Positions 50,801-62,876 of a stretch of 64,000 nt of DNA are shown here, in pieces (the stretch's first letter is position 1; every line of letters starts with the position of its first letter). Source of the DNA: Cordia subcordata (Eukaryota; Streptophyta; Magnoliopsida; Boraginales; Cordiaceae). The position numbers were made by a program, and so were the translations under genes. The DNA is taken from positions 33,437,501 to 33,501,500 of the forward strand of contig JAPTOF010000001.1 in the NCBI GenBank assembly GCA_028554755.1, read 5' to 3'. Under the pieces are notes generated by a model that saw only the letters and a program-made list of their open reading frames with translations, made no database searches and was not told the origin of the DNA.

Positions 50801-53800
50801 TCAGACAAAGGATATATCGGATATTGGACATTTAAGTCACAGGCCATGATTTGCTTAGACCTTAAGAAGGTTCACAGTGTTAAGTCCAGTAGGGCGACTT
50901 TTGCACTCCTGTCTCTCTGATATGCTGATAACTTTCACAACTCCATCCTCGATTACTAAATTCCGGAACATTGCCGCAACCTTTAAGCAGTAAACATTGC
51001 ACTTCACATAAGTATGTATTTATATAACGGATTCAAAACAAATGACAAATAAAACAAAGTGGACCTTACATCTGAGTCAAATAACTTGTTACGATCCCAG
51101 TCCAATTTGAGCTCATGGCCTTTGTGTATTATGTATGGGTGCAATGTCCAATATTTCTCAGGCTTAAATGTAGTGATTTGCAGGTAGCGTTGTACACAAA
51201 ATCCCAGTGTAGGAGTCTGACATGGCCCATATCTGGAACAAACAACAAAAGATCTACTCATTTCTCCTGTAAAGGCACATGGAAGAACAGAGGATGGACT
51301 TCTTTTAATTGTTCCCAGACATTCATTATATGTTTCGCCAGTAGAAAAAAATTGAAATGACCACTGGACTGAGGACAATTAAAGAATGAACAGTCTCCCT
51401 CTCTTCCCATTCTACTGAGAGGGAGGGAGAGTGAGATATTGCAAACTGCTGAAAGTGTTAAGATATCAAATAGATAACATAGCCCAAGTTACTGGAAGGT
51501 TATGGGTTCAACTCTCACCCTCACCCATTTGAGATCATTAGAAAAATTCATTATAATTGTCAATGCGCACGGCTCAAAACAAATCATGCCGCAAATGAGA
51601 GGATGCATTAAACATAATAAAATGCAAAATGGCTCTCTATAAGCTTAAACTTTTAGATAAGGTGGTAACTTATCAAGTCAATAGCAAACAAGGCACAGAA
51701 CAAACAATTCCATGAAATATTAAAAAACAGAACTCCTGCTTTTTGTTTAGAAAATGGATCAGATGAGAAAACAGGATAAGATATAGGTGCCCTTCTGCAG
51801 CATAGGCTTAGCAAAGTTAACCACTTTATTGCAGACAGAAGTTGTCATTTCATTTAAGATCACAAACTTAAACTTGTAGCCCTAATGACTAGACTTGAAC
51901 AAAGACAAAAAAAATAAAAAAGCTTGTTTTCGTATATTTCAAATTATGAACTCTTTGGACAGTGACAGAGTAGAAAAAATAGTTGTAAAGAACTATTCTA
52001 GTTTAATTAGAGAAAGAACTCACGAGATAACTCTTGAATCAAGATTTCCATATTTTCCATTAAAATAACTGGTCTGAAAACGTGTAAACGCGACACCAAC
52101 TTTCAAGTCAATCTCTTGGCGTGCATCTACAGCTAGTGCCTCATTTCTATTAGGTTCAACAAGGTTTCTCATGGCCTTCAGTATATCTTTCTCAGTCACA
52201 GATGAAAATCGAGCACGATAAACTCTTCTACTATCCTTTGTGTGAAATCCTGTGCACTCTATCACTGAAGGAAAAGGAAAAGAGATACAAACTATAAGAA
52301 TCAGCAGCCTTCAATCATGCCTGTACAAGAGATTTAAGCATAGCCTTGACATAACAGTAGGAGGCCTTTAAATAAACTCAAGCAGTTTCCACCAAAAATC
52401 ATGGAAATCAACATCCAACTAAAGTTCAGCTCCTAGAGATCAATGTCCAACTAAGGTGGACAGTTTACAGCATTGACATTCACAAATGAAAATTTTAATC
52501 TACAGTGAAATGTGGTCTACGGATTCCATTAGGAGTAGAAGACTAGCAAAGGTGAAAAGTAAAGTTCTTTGGTTGGAATTGAGACCAAGAAAGAAATTAG
52601 TAATATAGTGATAAGGAGTAAACTAGGAATCTAGAAGGATCTAGAGAGATATATATATGTAACTGCTTATGTCAGAGTTAGTTCTCCTGATGTGAGGGTT
52701 AGTTAGGCAGTTAGCATAGTTAGTGTTAGAGGAGGTTATATACCTGCCTATAAATACCCTGACCTACTTATGTAATCATTAATTCAGAAATAATGAGATA
52801 ATCTAAAACTCTCTCTCTATTATTTTCTCATGGTAATCAGAGCTAGGAAACACTCCTGGACTCTTTTTTTTCGCACACATTGCTCAACACAAACTGAAAC
52901 CCTAACTCTAGGGTTTCTTCATCAGAGATCTCCATTAAAACTCCACCTCCAAGCTTCCATATCAACTCAAATTCCACTCAAAGCTCCTCTCCTTAGCGCA
53001 ATCACTTCTACTGATTCAGTTTTTCAACTTCTCATCTCATCAAAAATTCCTAACTCCTCTTCTATGCACCAAGTTCAGCTCATCAGCTATGGCATCTTCA
53101 TCAACTGCTGAAATGTCTGAGGATTTAACTTGTGGACTGAAGATTCTCATACAAAACATAGGAAATCTAGTGCATCACAAGCTTAACAACACTAATTTTC
53201 CTATGTGGAGATCACAAGTCTATGGTGTAGTGAAAGCAGGCAAGATGCTTGATCACTTGACCGAAAGAGAAACCTGTCCACCAAAGGTGATAACAGATGC
53301 TACTGGCACACTGACCTATGACAAATGGACTACAGAGGATGAATACTTAAAATCTTGTTTGTTCACAACTATGACCTCTGCAGTTCTTTCTCAAGTCTTT
53401 CATCTAGACACAGCAAAAGAAGTATGGGCTACACTTCATGATAGGTTTAGTTCCTTGAGTAGGTCTCACATCTATCAGCTGAAAGTTCAACTTCCACATC
53501 TATCCAAAGGAAATCAAACAATGCAGGCCTATCTTGATCATGTGAAAACAATCACTGACAGTCTTGCAAGTGCCAATGAGACAGTTTCACAAGAAGACCT
53601 AGTTTCACTAACAGTCTTAATTTCTGAAGAACTTCATCTCAAAATGGATAACTCTCTATCCATAACTAATACATCTACTCAAGTCTCTTCACACTGCCCT
53701 ACCATCTCAATCTCAACCTAGAGGTGGCCAAGCTAGAGGCAGCGGATCCCCATCTAACTGAGGAGGAAGATCAGGCAGAGGAAAAGGAGCTCCATCAAAC

Positions 53801-56800
53801 TCCATTGCTCCAGCTTTTCCAGCCAATGCCAATTCTAATAGTCCTAATACAAATTCAAATCAGAATCAAGGAAAACTCTACTACCAGATATGTGGGAAAC
53901 CAAACCACCTGGCTATTAACTGCTGGCACAGGTTTGACAACCAAAATTATCCATCTCAATCTACTGGCAAGCAAGCTTATACTACTCAAGCCTCTCAATC
54001 AGCTGCTACTACTGCTAGTGCACAATGGGTGTTGGATTCAGGAGCAAACACTCATGTTACACATGATCTGAGTCAACTCCAAAACCCTCAACCATACACT
54101 GGTACTAATGCAGTGACAGTAGGAAGTGGTCAAACTCTGCCTATTCAAAGCATGGGTGATAGTACACTGTCTACTTCCTATAAACCTCTCTTTTTATCTA
54201 ATGTCCTAAATGTTCCACATATTTCCGCTAATCTGCTTTCTATCTCTAAATTGACTATTGACAATGATTGTGCCATTATTTTCACTTCTAAGGAGGTAGC
54301 TATAATGGACAATCATACTCATTCACTCCTGTACAAGGCCCCTTGCAACAGAGGATTGTACTATCTTCCAGTTTCTTCACCAACTGTTGATACTGCCTCT
54401 TCCACATCTGCACCTCAAGTGCTCACTAAAAACACTACATTCAGGAGTCCTCAGGAGGATCATCTCTGGCACAAGAGATTTGGCCATCCATCCTTTTCAA
54501 CTGCTGCTACTCTGTCTAAATCATTAGGTGTTAGGTTGCCCATTAACACAATACAGTGTGAATCCTGTTCATTAGCTAAGTCCTACAGGCTATCTTTTGA
54601 ATTGTCTTCTTTTGTTTCCACTGTTTATTTTCAATTAGTCCATGTAGATGTCTGGGGTCTTGGCACTGTCCGTTCCAATCAAGGGTACAAGTATTATGTA
54701 GCTTTTGTGGATGATTTTTCGAGATTTGTATGGCTGTATCCCAAGAGAAATAAAACTGAAACTTTTGACATTTTTCTCAGCTTTCATTCATTGATCAAAA
54801 CATAGTTTAATGCTTCTTTACAAATCCTAAGAAGTGACAATTGCACTGAATTCACAAACCATAGATTTCAAACCTACCTACAATCTATTGGTGCCATTCA
54901 TCAAACAAGTTGCCCTCTTACACCCCACAACAAAAATGAAAGAGTGGAAAGAGAACATGGACATCTAATTGAAACCACTCTTACTTTGCTACATCAGTCA
55001 TCTACCATCTCAATTTTGATTAGAGACTTTGTCTGTATCAAACTACCTTATCAACAGATTACCCGCTGTCAAACTACAAAATCAATCTCTCTATGAAATT
55101 CTCTACTCTGCTAAGCCTGATTACACACAACTGACACCCTTTGGGTGCTTGTGCTACCCATGGCTCAAACCATACACCAAAAATAAGCTTGAACTTAGAT
55201 CTAAACCTTGCATTTTTCAGGGATATGGAAGATTCAATAAACATATCTTTCCCTATCCACAATTTGCTGCTACCACTGAGTCTCTGCTTCAATTCCAAGC
55301 AACAGGGTTTTCTGCTTCACCTGTTTCTACAATTCCTATACCGCTATGTTTGCTATACCAATATCTCCTCCTAAGCCTCAGAGTTCTTCATCTTCTAATG
55401 CACCAATCTATTCCTCACAATCTACTCCTGCTCTTCCAGGAACATCTTCTCCCTCTAATCATACACGTACGCTACAAACTCCTCCACAGTCTCCATCATC
55501 ATCTTCTGAAGAACTAGATGAGAGGGAGAGAGAGAAAGAGAGAGAGAAAATATCTTCTTCATTATATCTCATCATCAGTAAGTGATTAGTTACAAGTGCT
55601 ATTTATATAGCCTGAGAACTAAGACTATGACTAACATAACCTAACAGTCTGGCACTTATCAAGTAACTGACTGAGTACATTAAGTAACTGCCAGCTGTCA
55701 TCCAGCTGGTATACATGCACATGCTACTACTAAGTAAGCTCAGCTCTCTGTATATTATCATCTTCTACACAGTGGTCTACAAGCCATCATCTTTCATCAT
55801 CTCCATCACAGTCTTCACATTCTTCTTCAGAACCACAATCTAGTGAACCATTTCAAAACCTAACCCCTGTGTCACATCACCCTATGCTAACAAGATCCAA
55901 AACTGGCTGTCTACCTGCTCCATTGTATCACCTACATAACCTCATTCTTACACCTACTGGGTATGAACCTGCATCATACAAAAAGGCTTCTATGTATCAC
56001 TGCTGGACTCAAGCCATGGCAAAGGAACACAAAGCCCTCATTGATCAACACAAAGTTGGTTTCTTTACCCCCAGGAAGACAATCTATTGGTCAAAATGGG
56101 TCTACAGGATCAAGACACATGCAGATGGCACAATAGCTAGATACAAAGCTAGGTTGGTAGCTAAGGGCTACTTGCAAGAACCTAGTATAGACTACCAAGA
56201 AACTTTCAGTCCAGTGGTTAAAAGTCAAACCATAAGGGCTGTCATATGTCTTGCTTTACAGAATAGATGGAATCTAAAGCAGTTGGATGTTTCCAATGCT
56301 TTTCTACATGGAAACTTGGAGGAAAAGGTCTATATGACTTAACCTCAAGGATTTGAGGACTCATCTAAACCTAACTATGTTTGTAGATTAAGGAAATCCT
56401 TATATGGCCTAAAACAGGCTCCAAGACCCTGGTTTCACAAGTTTTCTACATTTCTCCTCAGTCAAGGATTTCTATCAAAGTGCTGCAGACAATTCCTTGT
56501 TCATTCATAAGACAAATAGTGGCTTCACTTTACTATTAGTCTTGTGGAGAACATTATAATAACAGGAAGCAACTCTGCCTATATAGCTCATCTAATTCAG
56601 TTGATGGGGCAACATTTTGCCATGAAAGACTTGGGAAATTTTACATGCTTCTTGGGCATAGAGATCAGGTCTACTAACAATGGCCTGATCCTACATCAAA
56701 CAAAGTATGCTAAACAACTTTTACTTCAAGCTGGAATGGCAGAATCTACCCCAGTCAACATACCTTGTCTATCCAAAGTCACCCTCAAAACTGCAGACAC

Positions 56801-59800
56801 TACACCTTATGCTAATGCAACACAGTTCAGAAGTCTGGTAGGGGCCCTGCAATACCTGACCGTGACTAGGCCTGATATCCAGTTTGCAGTAAACTAACTA
56901 CGCCAGAAAATGCATCACCCTACAGTCTCAAACTATGCTTCATTAAAGAGGGTTTTAAGGTTCATTAAAGGAACACTAGGAAAGGGATTATTGTTTCAGT
57001 CAAGTAGCCTGCATATTCAAGCATTCAATGACTCTGATTGGGCTTCAGATGTTGAGGACAAGAAGTCTACAACAAGGTATGCTATTCACCTAGGATCAAA
57101 TCTCATCTCCTAGTCTTCTAAGAAGCAGCATACAGTGGCAAGATCATCTACTGAGGCACAGTATAGAGCCATGGCTCATTCTGCCTCTAAAATTAAATGG
57201 CTCACCTATCTCCTAAAGGATTTAGCAGTGCCTCTCAACCTATTCTGCACTGTGACAATGTTTCAGCAATGGCCCTAGCAGCTAATCCTGTCTTCCATGC
57301 TAGGACTAAAAATATTTAGATTGATTATCATTTTGTTAGACAACAAGTTGTTTCTAAGTCTTTGCAGCTTTCCTACATCAACTCTCAAGAATAGTTAGCA
57401 GACATCTTTACAAAATCCTTGTCACAGCATTAGTTTGCCTATCTAAAATTCAAGCTTCTACTGGTGCAAAACCCAGCTCAGCTTGAAGGGGGATGATAAG
57501 GAGTAAACTAGGAATCTAGAAGGATCTAGAGAGATATATATTTAACTACTTATGTCAAAGTTAGTTCTGCTGATGTGAGGGTTAGTTAGGCAATTAGCAT
57601 AGCTAGTGTTAGAGAAGGTTATATACCTGCCTATAAATACCCTGGCCTACTTATGTAATCATTCATTCAGAAATAATGAGATCATCTAAAACTCTCTCTT
57701 CTCTATTATTTTCTCATATAGCATATCTAGTATTATCATCCCTATACTCAACCTCACTTGGTAATGTTGATTAGCCAGGGCAAGTCCTACTTTACACCAA
57801 AAGATAACAACAATTCTTGCAAATAGTCCACCCTTTTCCCTGCCCTACACATCATTTTATTCATTGGTGAAGAAGGCTTGTATTTGCTTAGGCATATAGG
57901 TGATCATATTAAATTTTATATGCATAAAGCTTATTCTACGAGGCATAGGGCTACAACAAGATGTATAATGATGAGGTCAAAATTTTGGATCACATAATAA
58001 TTTACTGACAAATAGAAAAAGTAAGATACCTTCAAAGCATATATTCTCTCCTTCGCGATCACAATCCAACCACAATACTAAATATCCACAGTTACGAGCC
58101 TCCTGACTTAGATGCCTACGAATATGAACCTTTTTCCAAAAAATTAGCCAGAGAGTATCTATGTTTAATACAAGGAAAAGAATAAATACAGACACAGCAT
58201 TTAGAGTATTATATACAAACAACTCAACAAGTGTTTAGATACTTTAGTTTCAGCTTGGTGACAAAACTAAAACACTAAAGTTAATGTAGCAATTTGATGA
58301 ATAGCAGAGAGTTTTGACTTTGAAACAGAGATGGAATATTCCTCAAAATAATTAGAGAAATGAAGAGCAACATGGAAGGTCCCTCCTAATAATAACACTA
58401 TAATTAGGTATAACCTCCACCTACATGACGTCAAACCAGTCTTTCCTAAACGAAGCTTAAAAGACATGTTTGAGTTTAACACAGTCCTGCTAGCAATAGT
58501 AACAGGAAACTACAAATGTTTCATTCTCACTTTGCTTAATCTGTGTCATATTTTCTAAAGCTGTCTGCCAGCAGGTCCAACAATGCCATGACTGCATTCA
58601 GATCTTATACTATCAAATGCATAATGTTACCTTTCCCTCCTTTGCAATCCCACTAATCTCTCAGATACCATGTCAACCATTTTAATGGAAAGAATATGCA
58701 GAACAGCATAAAGCTCATGTTATATAACTTACTTCAAATTAAAGTATTAAAACTTCCAAGCTATTGTGTCGCCAGAAAGACCCTCTCCAGCTCTTTAACA
58801 GGATCACACTATAAGAAGGGGTATGAAAAAGCAAGGTCCAAGCTATGTATGAATTGGAAATATGTAGATGAGAGATTAAGAGTGGAAGAAAGCTAAATAT
58901 TAGCAAGAGAATATTCCAAGGGAAAGGGTTTTTTACAAGCTTCTTGTTTCGACATAATGGCCAAGGAGGCCATTTATAGATGCCTCAAGGCCACCAAGTC
59001 ATGTTTATCACACTTACATGTGTTCCACAAGTACTAAGTCTACTAAATGTGTAGCACATGCAAGGGTAATACAAAATAGTATCACACGGTATAGATGTGA
59101 AACCAGGAGAAATTCTGCTGCTATATTATTTGGGTCCTATATTGTACAAAAGATACATAACTATTGTAGAAGAAACAAGATACATCAAGAGACTAGCTAT
59201 TTTAGAATAGTCATTAACCTCCAAAACCAGCGTCTCCAATGCCTGAGACCAGGTTCTTGGAGGCAGTAGTAATACCAAAACCGTGTTCTACGGTCAAGTT
59301 GTTCAAGATTTCTATGAAAGGTCAAGGGTGAGTTGGGACTTCTGAGTGATAAACCAACCATATGAGTGGGTTAAAACAGCTATTCTGTTTAGACCAGAAC
59401 TCAGAATTGGCAACAGATAGTCAGAGATGGGCCATTGGAATCTAATGCTGATCCCTATAATTAATGGGTTTAGTTTGGATTATTAAGTGGATACTATGAT
59501 TGGTGGTTCCTTTTCAATAGTTCTGGTGATATAGTAAGTACAGCACAGACAAAATTGAATAACTTCTTTGTTTGCTTACTTGAAGTAGTGTTATGTTTCT
59601 CTATTGAGTTCATGTTGTCTTAGGGCTGACAAGAAGTATGAGTATCATAATTCTTTTGACGAGCTGACAAGAAAAGCAACACAAAGCACGATTCAAGTAC
59701 AGAATCTTAATTTCTGCATCTCAATGATCATCAAGACGTACATCCAGACTTGATATAAAGTCAATTCTAGAAATAAATTAAAGTAAATAACACAAAACTA

Positions 59801-61601
59801 GGATGCATAGAAACCACAAAAGATCCTACCTTTGGGTTGGATTCTGTCTTAAGAATTGGGGCTTCAAAAAGATCTAGTGGATCTGTGGTTGTCCAATCTT
59901 GATAAGCTGCTGGAAAATCTACACTGGACTTAGGCAAGCACAAAGGTCATATTTAAATATGTTAGTACACTATGAGACAAGCTAAAGCAACCTAATACGA
60001 TTAGATAAATTCTAGCTCAAAATGATGAAGAAATAAGAAAATCTGTCAGCAATTTAGTCAGATCAAGTACTCACAAAAATATTTATATTAAATAAATAAA
60101 TAAAAAAAGAAAGAAGGTCTCAATTAAGGGTCTTTATATACAAAAATTTTCAATTAAAGGACATATGATAGTAGCAGAAGCACAAAGAGATAGATTCTGC
60201 CATCCATGTCAATGATCAGGTTTTCAGTGGAAATCTAGGGGAAATTAAAAGGACTGCTGAAACCCTAGTTCATGAATTAAGACCTAAAAGCCAACAGAAA
60301 ATTTTATTAACTATGAAAGAATTTTAGCGAAAAAATATTACACAAGAAATTCTCCTATATCACCATATCCGCATTTGTACCTATTGGAGTCACTTATATA
60401 AAACGCGCTTTTCTGTTCCAGCCAAAGGAAATATGAGTTTCAGCCATAAACTAATGTGAAAACCTTTACATGGAAAGAAGTATGAATACTTGAACACAAG
60501 TACTTGCCAGATACAGCTCGGAACAGAAAGATATATGTGAAAACTGGGGGAAAAAGAAAAAAGAAAAACAATTAAAAGAAATTTGTGTTTTATATGTAAT
60601 TTTTCTCAATGAAGTAAGAAGTTTTGCAAAACTAAATACAACCAGGTCCCTAACTCCTCGTGTTTAAGCCATACTATACCAGCATTTTATTAGCAGCCCC
60701 TTCCCCCAAAACCTTCAAAAGGAAGGGGGGGAGGACTAAAGGCATGGAGGAGATGCAGCTATCAAACATAGCTTGCTGGATCATTCATGTGATATCATCA
60801 GTTCAGATTGGATAATTTACCTCGAAAATCCTTGTAGTATTTCTAAGATTCATGAACGCACAACTACAATCCTATTTATTACTGCTCCTAACAGAAGTGT
60901 TCAGGTAATTTGCACACTTTCATAATTATAATGATATAAGATGATCTTTTTCTTTAATCAAGTAGAACTCGCTATTTGCTTCACAGAGAACAGATAAAGA
61001 CGAGCATTTGCTGAATATAAACTTTCATCAAGGAATCAGCAAAATTTTATTCCAAAGTGAAGCCATCTAGAATTACTTAATTTAAAAAAAAATTAGTGAA
61101 TCCATAGATGATTGGCACATTTGACGTCTTAATCAAGAGACTAGAACTTTTCTAACTCATTCTGCATGTATAATAAGGGCATTTCGTCATGTTATATGAA
61201 GATGAAACTTAGTAAATCCTGCAGTTCATGGTAGAATTCTCCACGATAGCAGTTGAACGCGTTAAAAATGTCTCAAATCATAATTAACTAACAATTAAGC
61301 ACCATTTTCCTGACTCATATCTTAACTATGGCGGGTATTCTTTCCACTTTTTCCTCTTTACAAGCCAATTTCATGGACAACAGTAACATTGAACGGTGAA
61401 GGAAATCCTTTTAACGACAATACTAAAGCAAAGAAAACCAATGTAGCATATTTTAACAACATATCAAAAACACATGATTCTTTTAACCAATTATAACCTG
61501 AAAACATGACCAATTACTGATGTCACTTTATAATGCACATGGTTTTCCAAAAAGATTCCATCAAACTCATGCACGTCAGTAGTGCCCTTCCGAGTTGACA
61601 T
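41895..61601 (-). CDS. TOP3B: DNA topoisomerase 3-beta (5' exon outside window)
   Basis: Type IA topoisomerase that cuts and passes single strands, with RNA activity known for the family. Thirteen exons on the complement: 61498-61601, 59830-59923, 58030-58129, 52024-52264, 51070-51232, 50861-50980, 50631-50710, 49306-49584, 47034-47202, 46518-46646, 46199-46411, 45313-45492, 41895-42539. All join in phase, giving 838 residues plus stop. The Toprim acidic motif [14 protein letters not shown] is in exon 58030-58129. The catalytic tyrosine in SYPRTES is made across the 50631/49584 junction. The C-terminus has several CxxC zinc motifs and then an Arg/Gly-rich tail ([15 protein letters not shown]), the TOP3B hallmark. 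The ATG at 61601 is probably not the start, because the family's N-terminal Lys-containing exon (about 25 residues) should lie beyond the right edge. The coding exons themselves are clean. Confidence 0.92.
44182..44446 (+). mobile_element. Mini-TRIM copy A in TOP3B intron
   Basis: Two direct repeats of about 72 bp, 44182-44253 and 44375-44446, both starting TGTTAACCACAATAAA and containing CCTCTCTATAA and CTTTTAGATGAGGTGGTAAC. Right after the first is a primer-binding-like TGGTATTAGAGC (44257-44268), one base off the initiator tRNA-Met match. Before the second is a purine-rich GTGAGAGGGCG. This is the layout of an extremely small TRIM element (265 bp). I found no clear target duplication. Confidence 0.65.
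47834..48057 (-). mobile_element. Mini-TRIM copy B, reverse orientation, degenerate
   Basis: Two direct repeats of about 68 bp (47834-47901 and 47990-48057), each containing TAAAAGCTT and ending ACTTCAACA. Their complement matches the LTR of copy A (AGCTTTTAGATGAGG-like core, TGTT start). The internal part is about 88 bp. The primer site is too degraded to call with confidence. Confidence 0.5.
51500..51673 (+). mobile_element. Mini-TRIM copy C, 3' part
   Basis: Internal and 3' LTR portion only. 51606-51673 contains CTCTCTATAAGCTTAAACTT and AGATAAGGTGGTAACTT, matching copy A. It is preceded by AAATCATGCCGCAAATGAGAGG, which resembles the copy A segment AAATCACGCTGCACGTGAGAGG. The 5' LTR is not recognisable. 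Confidence 0.5.
52609..52830 (+). repeat. 5' LTR of the copia element
   Basis: Begins TGATAAGGAGTAAACTAGG and ends TATTTTCTCA. It contains a TATA box and a T/C-rich 3' end. Confidence 0.95.
52749..52756 (+). promoter_or_regulatory. TATA box in the copia 5' LTR
   Basis: TATAAATA, about 80 bases before the LTR end. The same motif is at 57632-57639 in the 3' LTR. Confidence 0.6.
53089..57480 (+). pseudogene. Copia gag-pol polyprotein, broken
   Basis: Gag opens with ATG at 53089 (UBN2-type gag: [28 protein letters not shown]). A zinc knuckle near 53880 reads [14 protein letters not shown], so its first cysteine is Tyr. The protease has [12 protein letters not shown] (from 54032). Integrase follows, with [17 protein letters not shown] and SDN. 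Reverse transcriptase begins near 56000 ([26 protein letters not shown]). At its catalytic box (56541-56552) the expected Tyr-Val-Asp-Asp is lost through a frame change, and the two Asp are Glu-Asn. RNase H includes FNDSDWASD and STEAQYRAM. Stops lie near 53721, 54803, 56339, 56895, 57111 and 57320, and frameshifts add to these. A foreign LTR-like segment interrupts it at about 55519-55785. Confidence 0.88.
55519..55785 (-). mobile_element. Nested solo-LTR-like insertion in the copia element
   Basis: Read on the minus strand this roughly 270-bp segment looks like a small copia LTR. It has a TGTAGA-type start, a TATATAAATAG motif at mid-length, and a T/C-rich end (TTTTCTCTCTCTCTTTCTC then CTCTCA). 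The host coding sequence resumes on the right with Ser/Pro-rich residues like those on the left. I could not find a clean target duplication, so the ends are approximate. Confidence 0.45.
57494..57716 (+). repeat. 3' LTR of the copia element
   Basis: Matches the 5' LTR with about ten substitutions and a 2-base deletion in the TA run. Confidence 0.95.
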
Positions 61602-62320
61602 CTGCATTAAAAACATGCCACTTGTAAGTGATCATTTCAAAGTCATCTAAATGCTATAGAACAATAACAACTGAAAAACTAAACTTATAATAGTCCATAG
61701 GGCAAGGTGAGTCAACACTGAAAGACAAGGAAATAGAAAAAAGACCTGCAGTTCCAGAATGTTCTTTTTAGAAGTAAAAATTTATTAATAACCAAGAAAA
61801 GGGGGTGCAAGAAGCAAAAGATTAAGTACATAAGCTTCTAAGGTTACCTATACATTCTTGTATACTATCTACGTCAATTGTACAATAACCTTTAGTCCAG
61901 AAACAAATATCATAAAACAAATGATTCTTCAAAAATAGGATGGACGACTCCCTCCCTTCAGAAGCTCTACAATATCTTTCTCTCCAAAGGTGCCAAATAA
62001 TCGCCAGAGGAATCGTACAAACAATTTTCTTGTTAAACTTCAAAGTCTTGATTCCATTCCAAGCAAAAAATCTCCTCGCATAACAACTTCGCAACCCATT
62101 GGATCCTTAAGAGATTATAATACATCAACCCTCAAAGTCTTCTAGCCCACACACCATTAAGCAAAAGGTGTCCCACTGATTCACACAAAAACATCTATAC
62201 AGAACAACTTGTCCTTTTTTTAAAAAAAAAAAAAGTGTCCAAAGTCAAAATTTTTCCCCAAGTCACTTCCCAAGCAAAAAAAGAAACTCTATTGCAGGCA
62301 TTCGTTTTCCAAACTCCCTT

Positions 62321-62618
62321 CCATGGTAAATCAACCCGAGAATCAGATTCAACCTCTTCAACAAGAGCATTTTAGTAAGATTTCACCTTGAAGACGTCAC
62401 TTTTCTCCAAATTCCAATGCACCTTATCCTCATGCAGGAGGATACTTGTTAAGATACACAAAAATTTTTCCATGGTAAATCAACAAGAGAATCAGATTCA
62501 ACCTCTTCAACAAGAGCATTTTAGTAAGATTTCACCTTGAAGACGTCACTTTTCTCCAAATTCCAATGCACCTTATCCTCATGCAGGTGGATACTTGTTA
62601 AGATACACAAAAATTTTT
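62321..62618. repeat. 149-bp tandem duplication inside the LINE
   Basis: Two units starting CCATGGTAAATCAAC at 62321 and 62470, nearly identical. Confidence 0.9.
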
Positions 62619-62694
62619 CCAAACTCTTCCACCCCCTATCATTAGCTTCCCTAAAGAAAGTCACATCCCATACAAAATTCCCATCCACCCGATG

Positions 62695-62876
62695 CTCACT
62701 CGAACCAATAGTTGCATATTTAATTCTTGCAAAAGAAATGCTAGCGAAAAGACCTCCCTAAAGTTAAGGAAAAGACCATCCGCTTCTCACTCGAACCAAT
62801 AGTGGCATATTTAATTCTTGCAAAAGAAATGTTAGGGAAAAGACCTCCCTAAAGTTAAGGAAAAGACCCACTAAGA
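62695..62876. repeat. 91-bp tandem duplication inside the LINE
   Basis: Two units starting CTCACTCGAACCAATAGT at 62695 and 62786, differing at a few bases. Confidence 0.9.

Larger units (their letters stand above)
42540..52023 (-). other. TOP3B introns between the 3' exons
   Basis: The non-coding stretches over 300 bases here are introns: 42540-45312, 45493-46198, 46647-47033, 47203-49305, 49585-50630 and 51233-52023. Besides the three mini-TRIM copies they contain a C-run of about 15 at 48847 and otherwise unremarkable AT-rich DNA. No nested gene is supported. Confidence 0.6.
52609..57716 (+). mobile_element. Ty1/copia retrotransposon with both LTRs
   Basis: A 5,108-bp element in the long TOP3B intron, antisense to the host gene. 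The LTRs of 222 and 223 bp (52609-52830, 57494-57716) start TGATAAGG and end TTTTCTCA. They differ at about ten positions plus short indels by eye, so the insertion is not very recent. It is flanked by the 5-bp duplication TATAG (52604-52608, 57717-57721). The primer-binding site TGGTAATCAGAGC (52831-52843) has one extra A relative to the usual initiator tRNA-Met match. The purine tract GAAGGGGGA lies just before the 3' LTR. Its gene order gag, protease, integrase, reverse transcriptase, RNase H defines Ty1/copia. The coding part is broken many times. Confidence 0.95.
52265..61497 (-). other. TOP3B 5' introns
   Basis: Introns 52265-58029, 58130-59829 and 59924-61497. The first is 5.8 kb, mostly because of the Ty1/copia element. 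The other two show no recognisable genes or repeats beyond simple A-rich runs. Confidence 0.6.
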
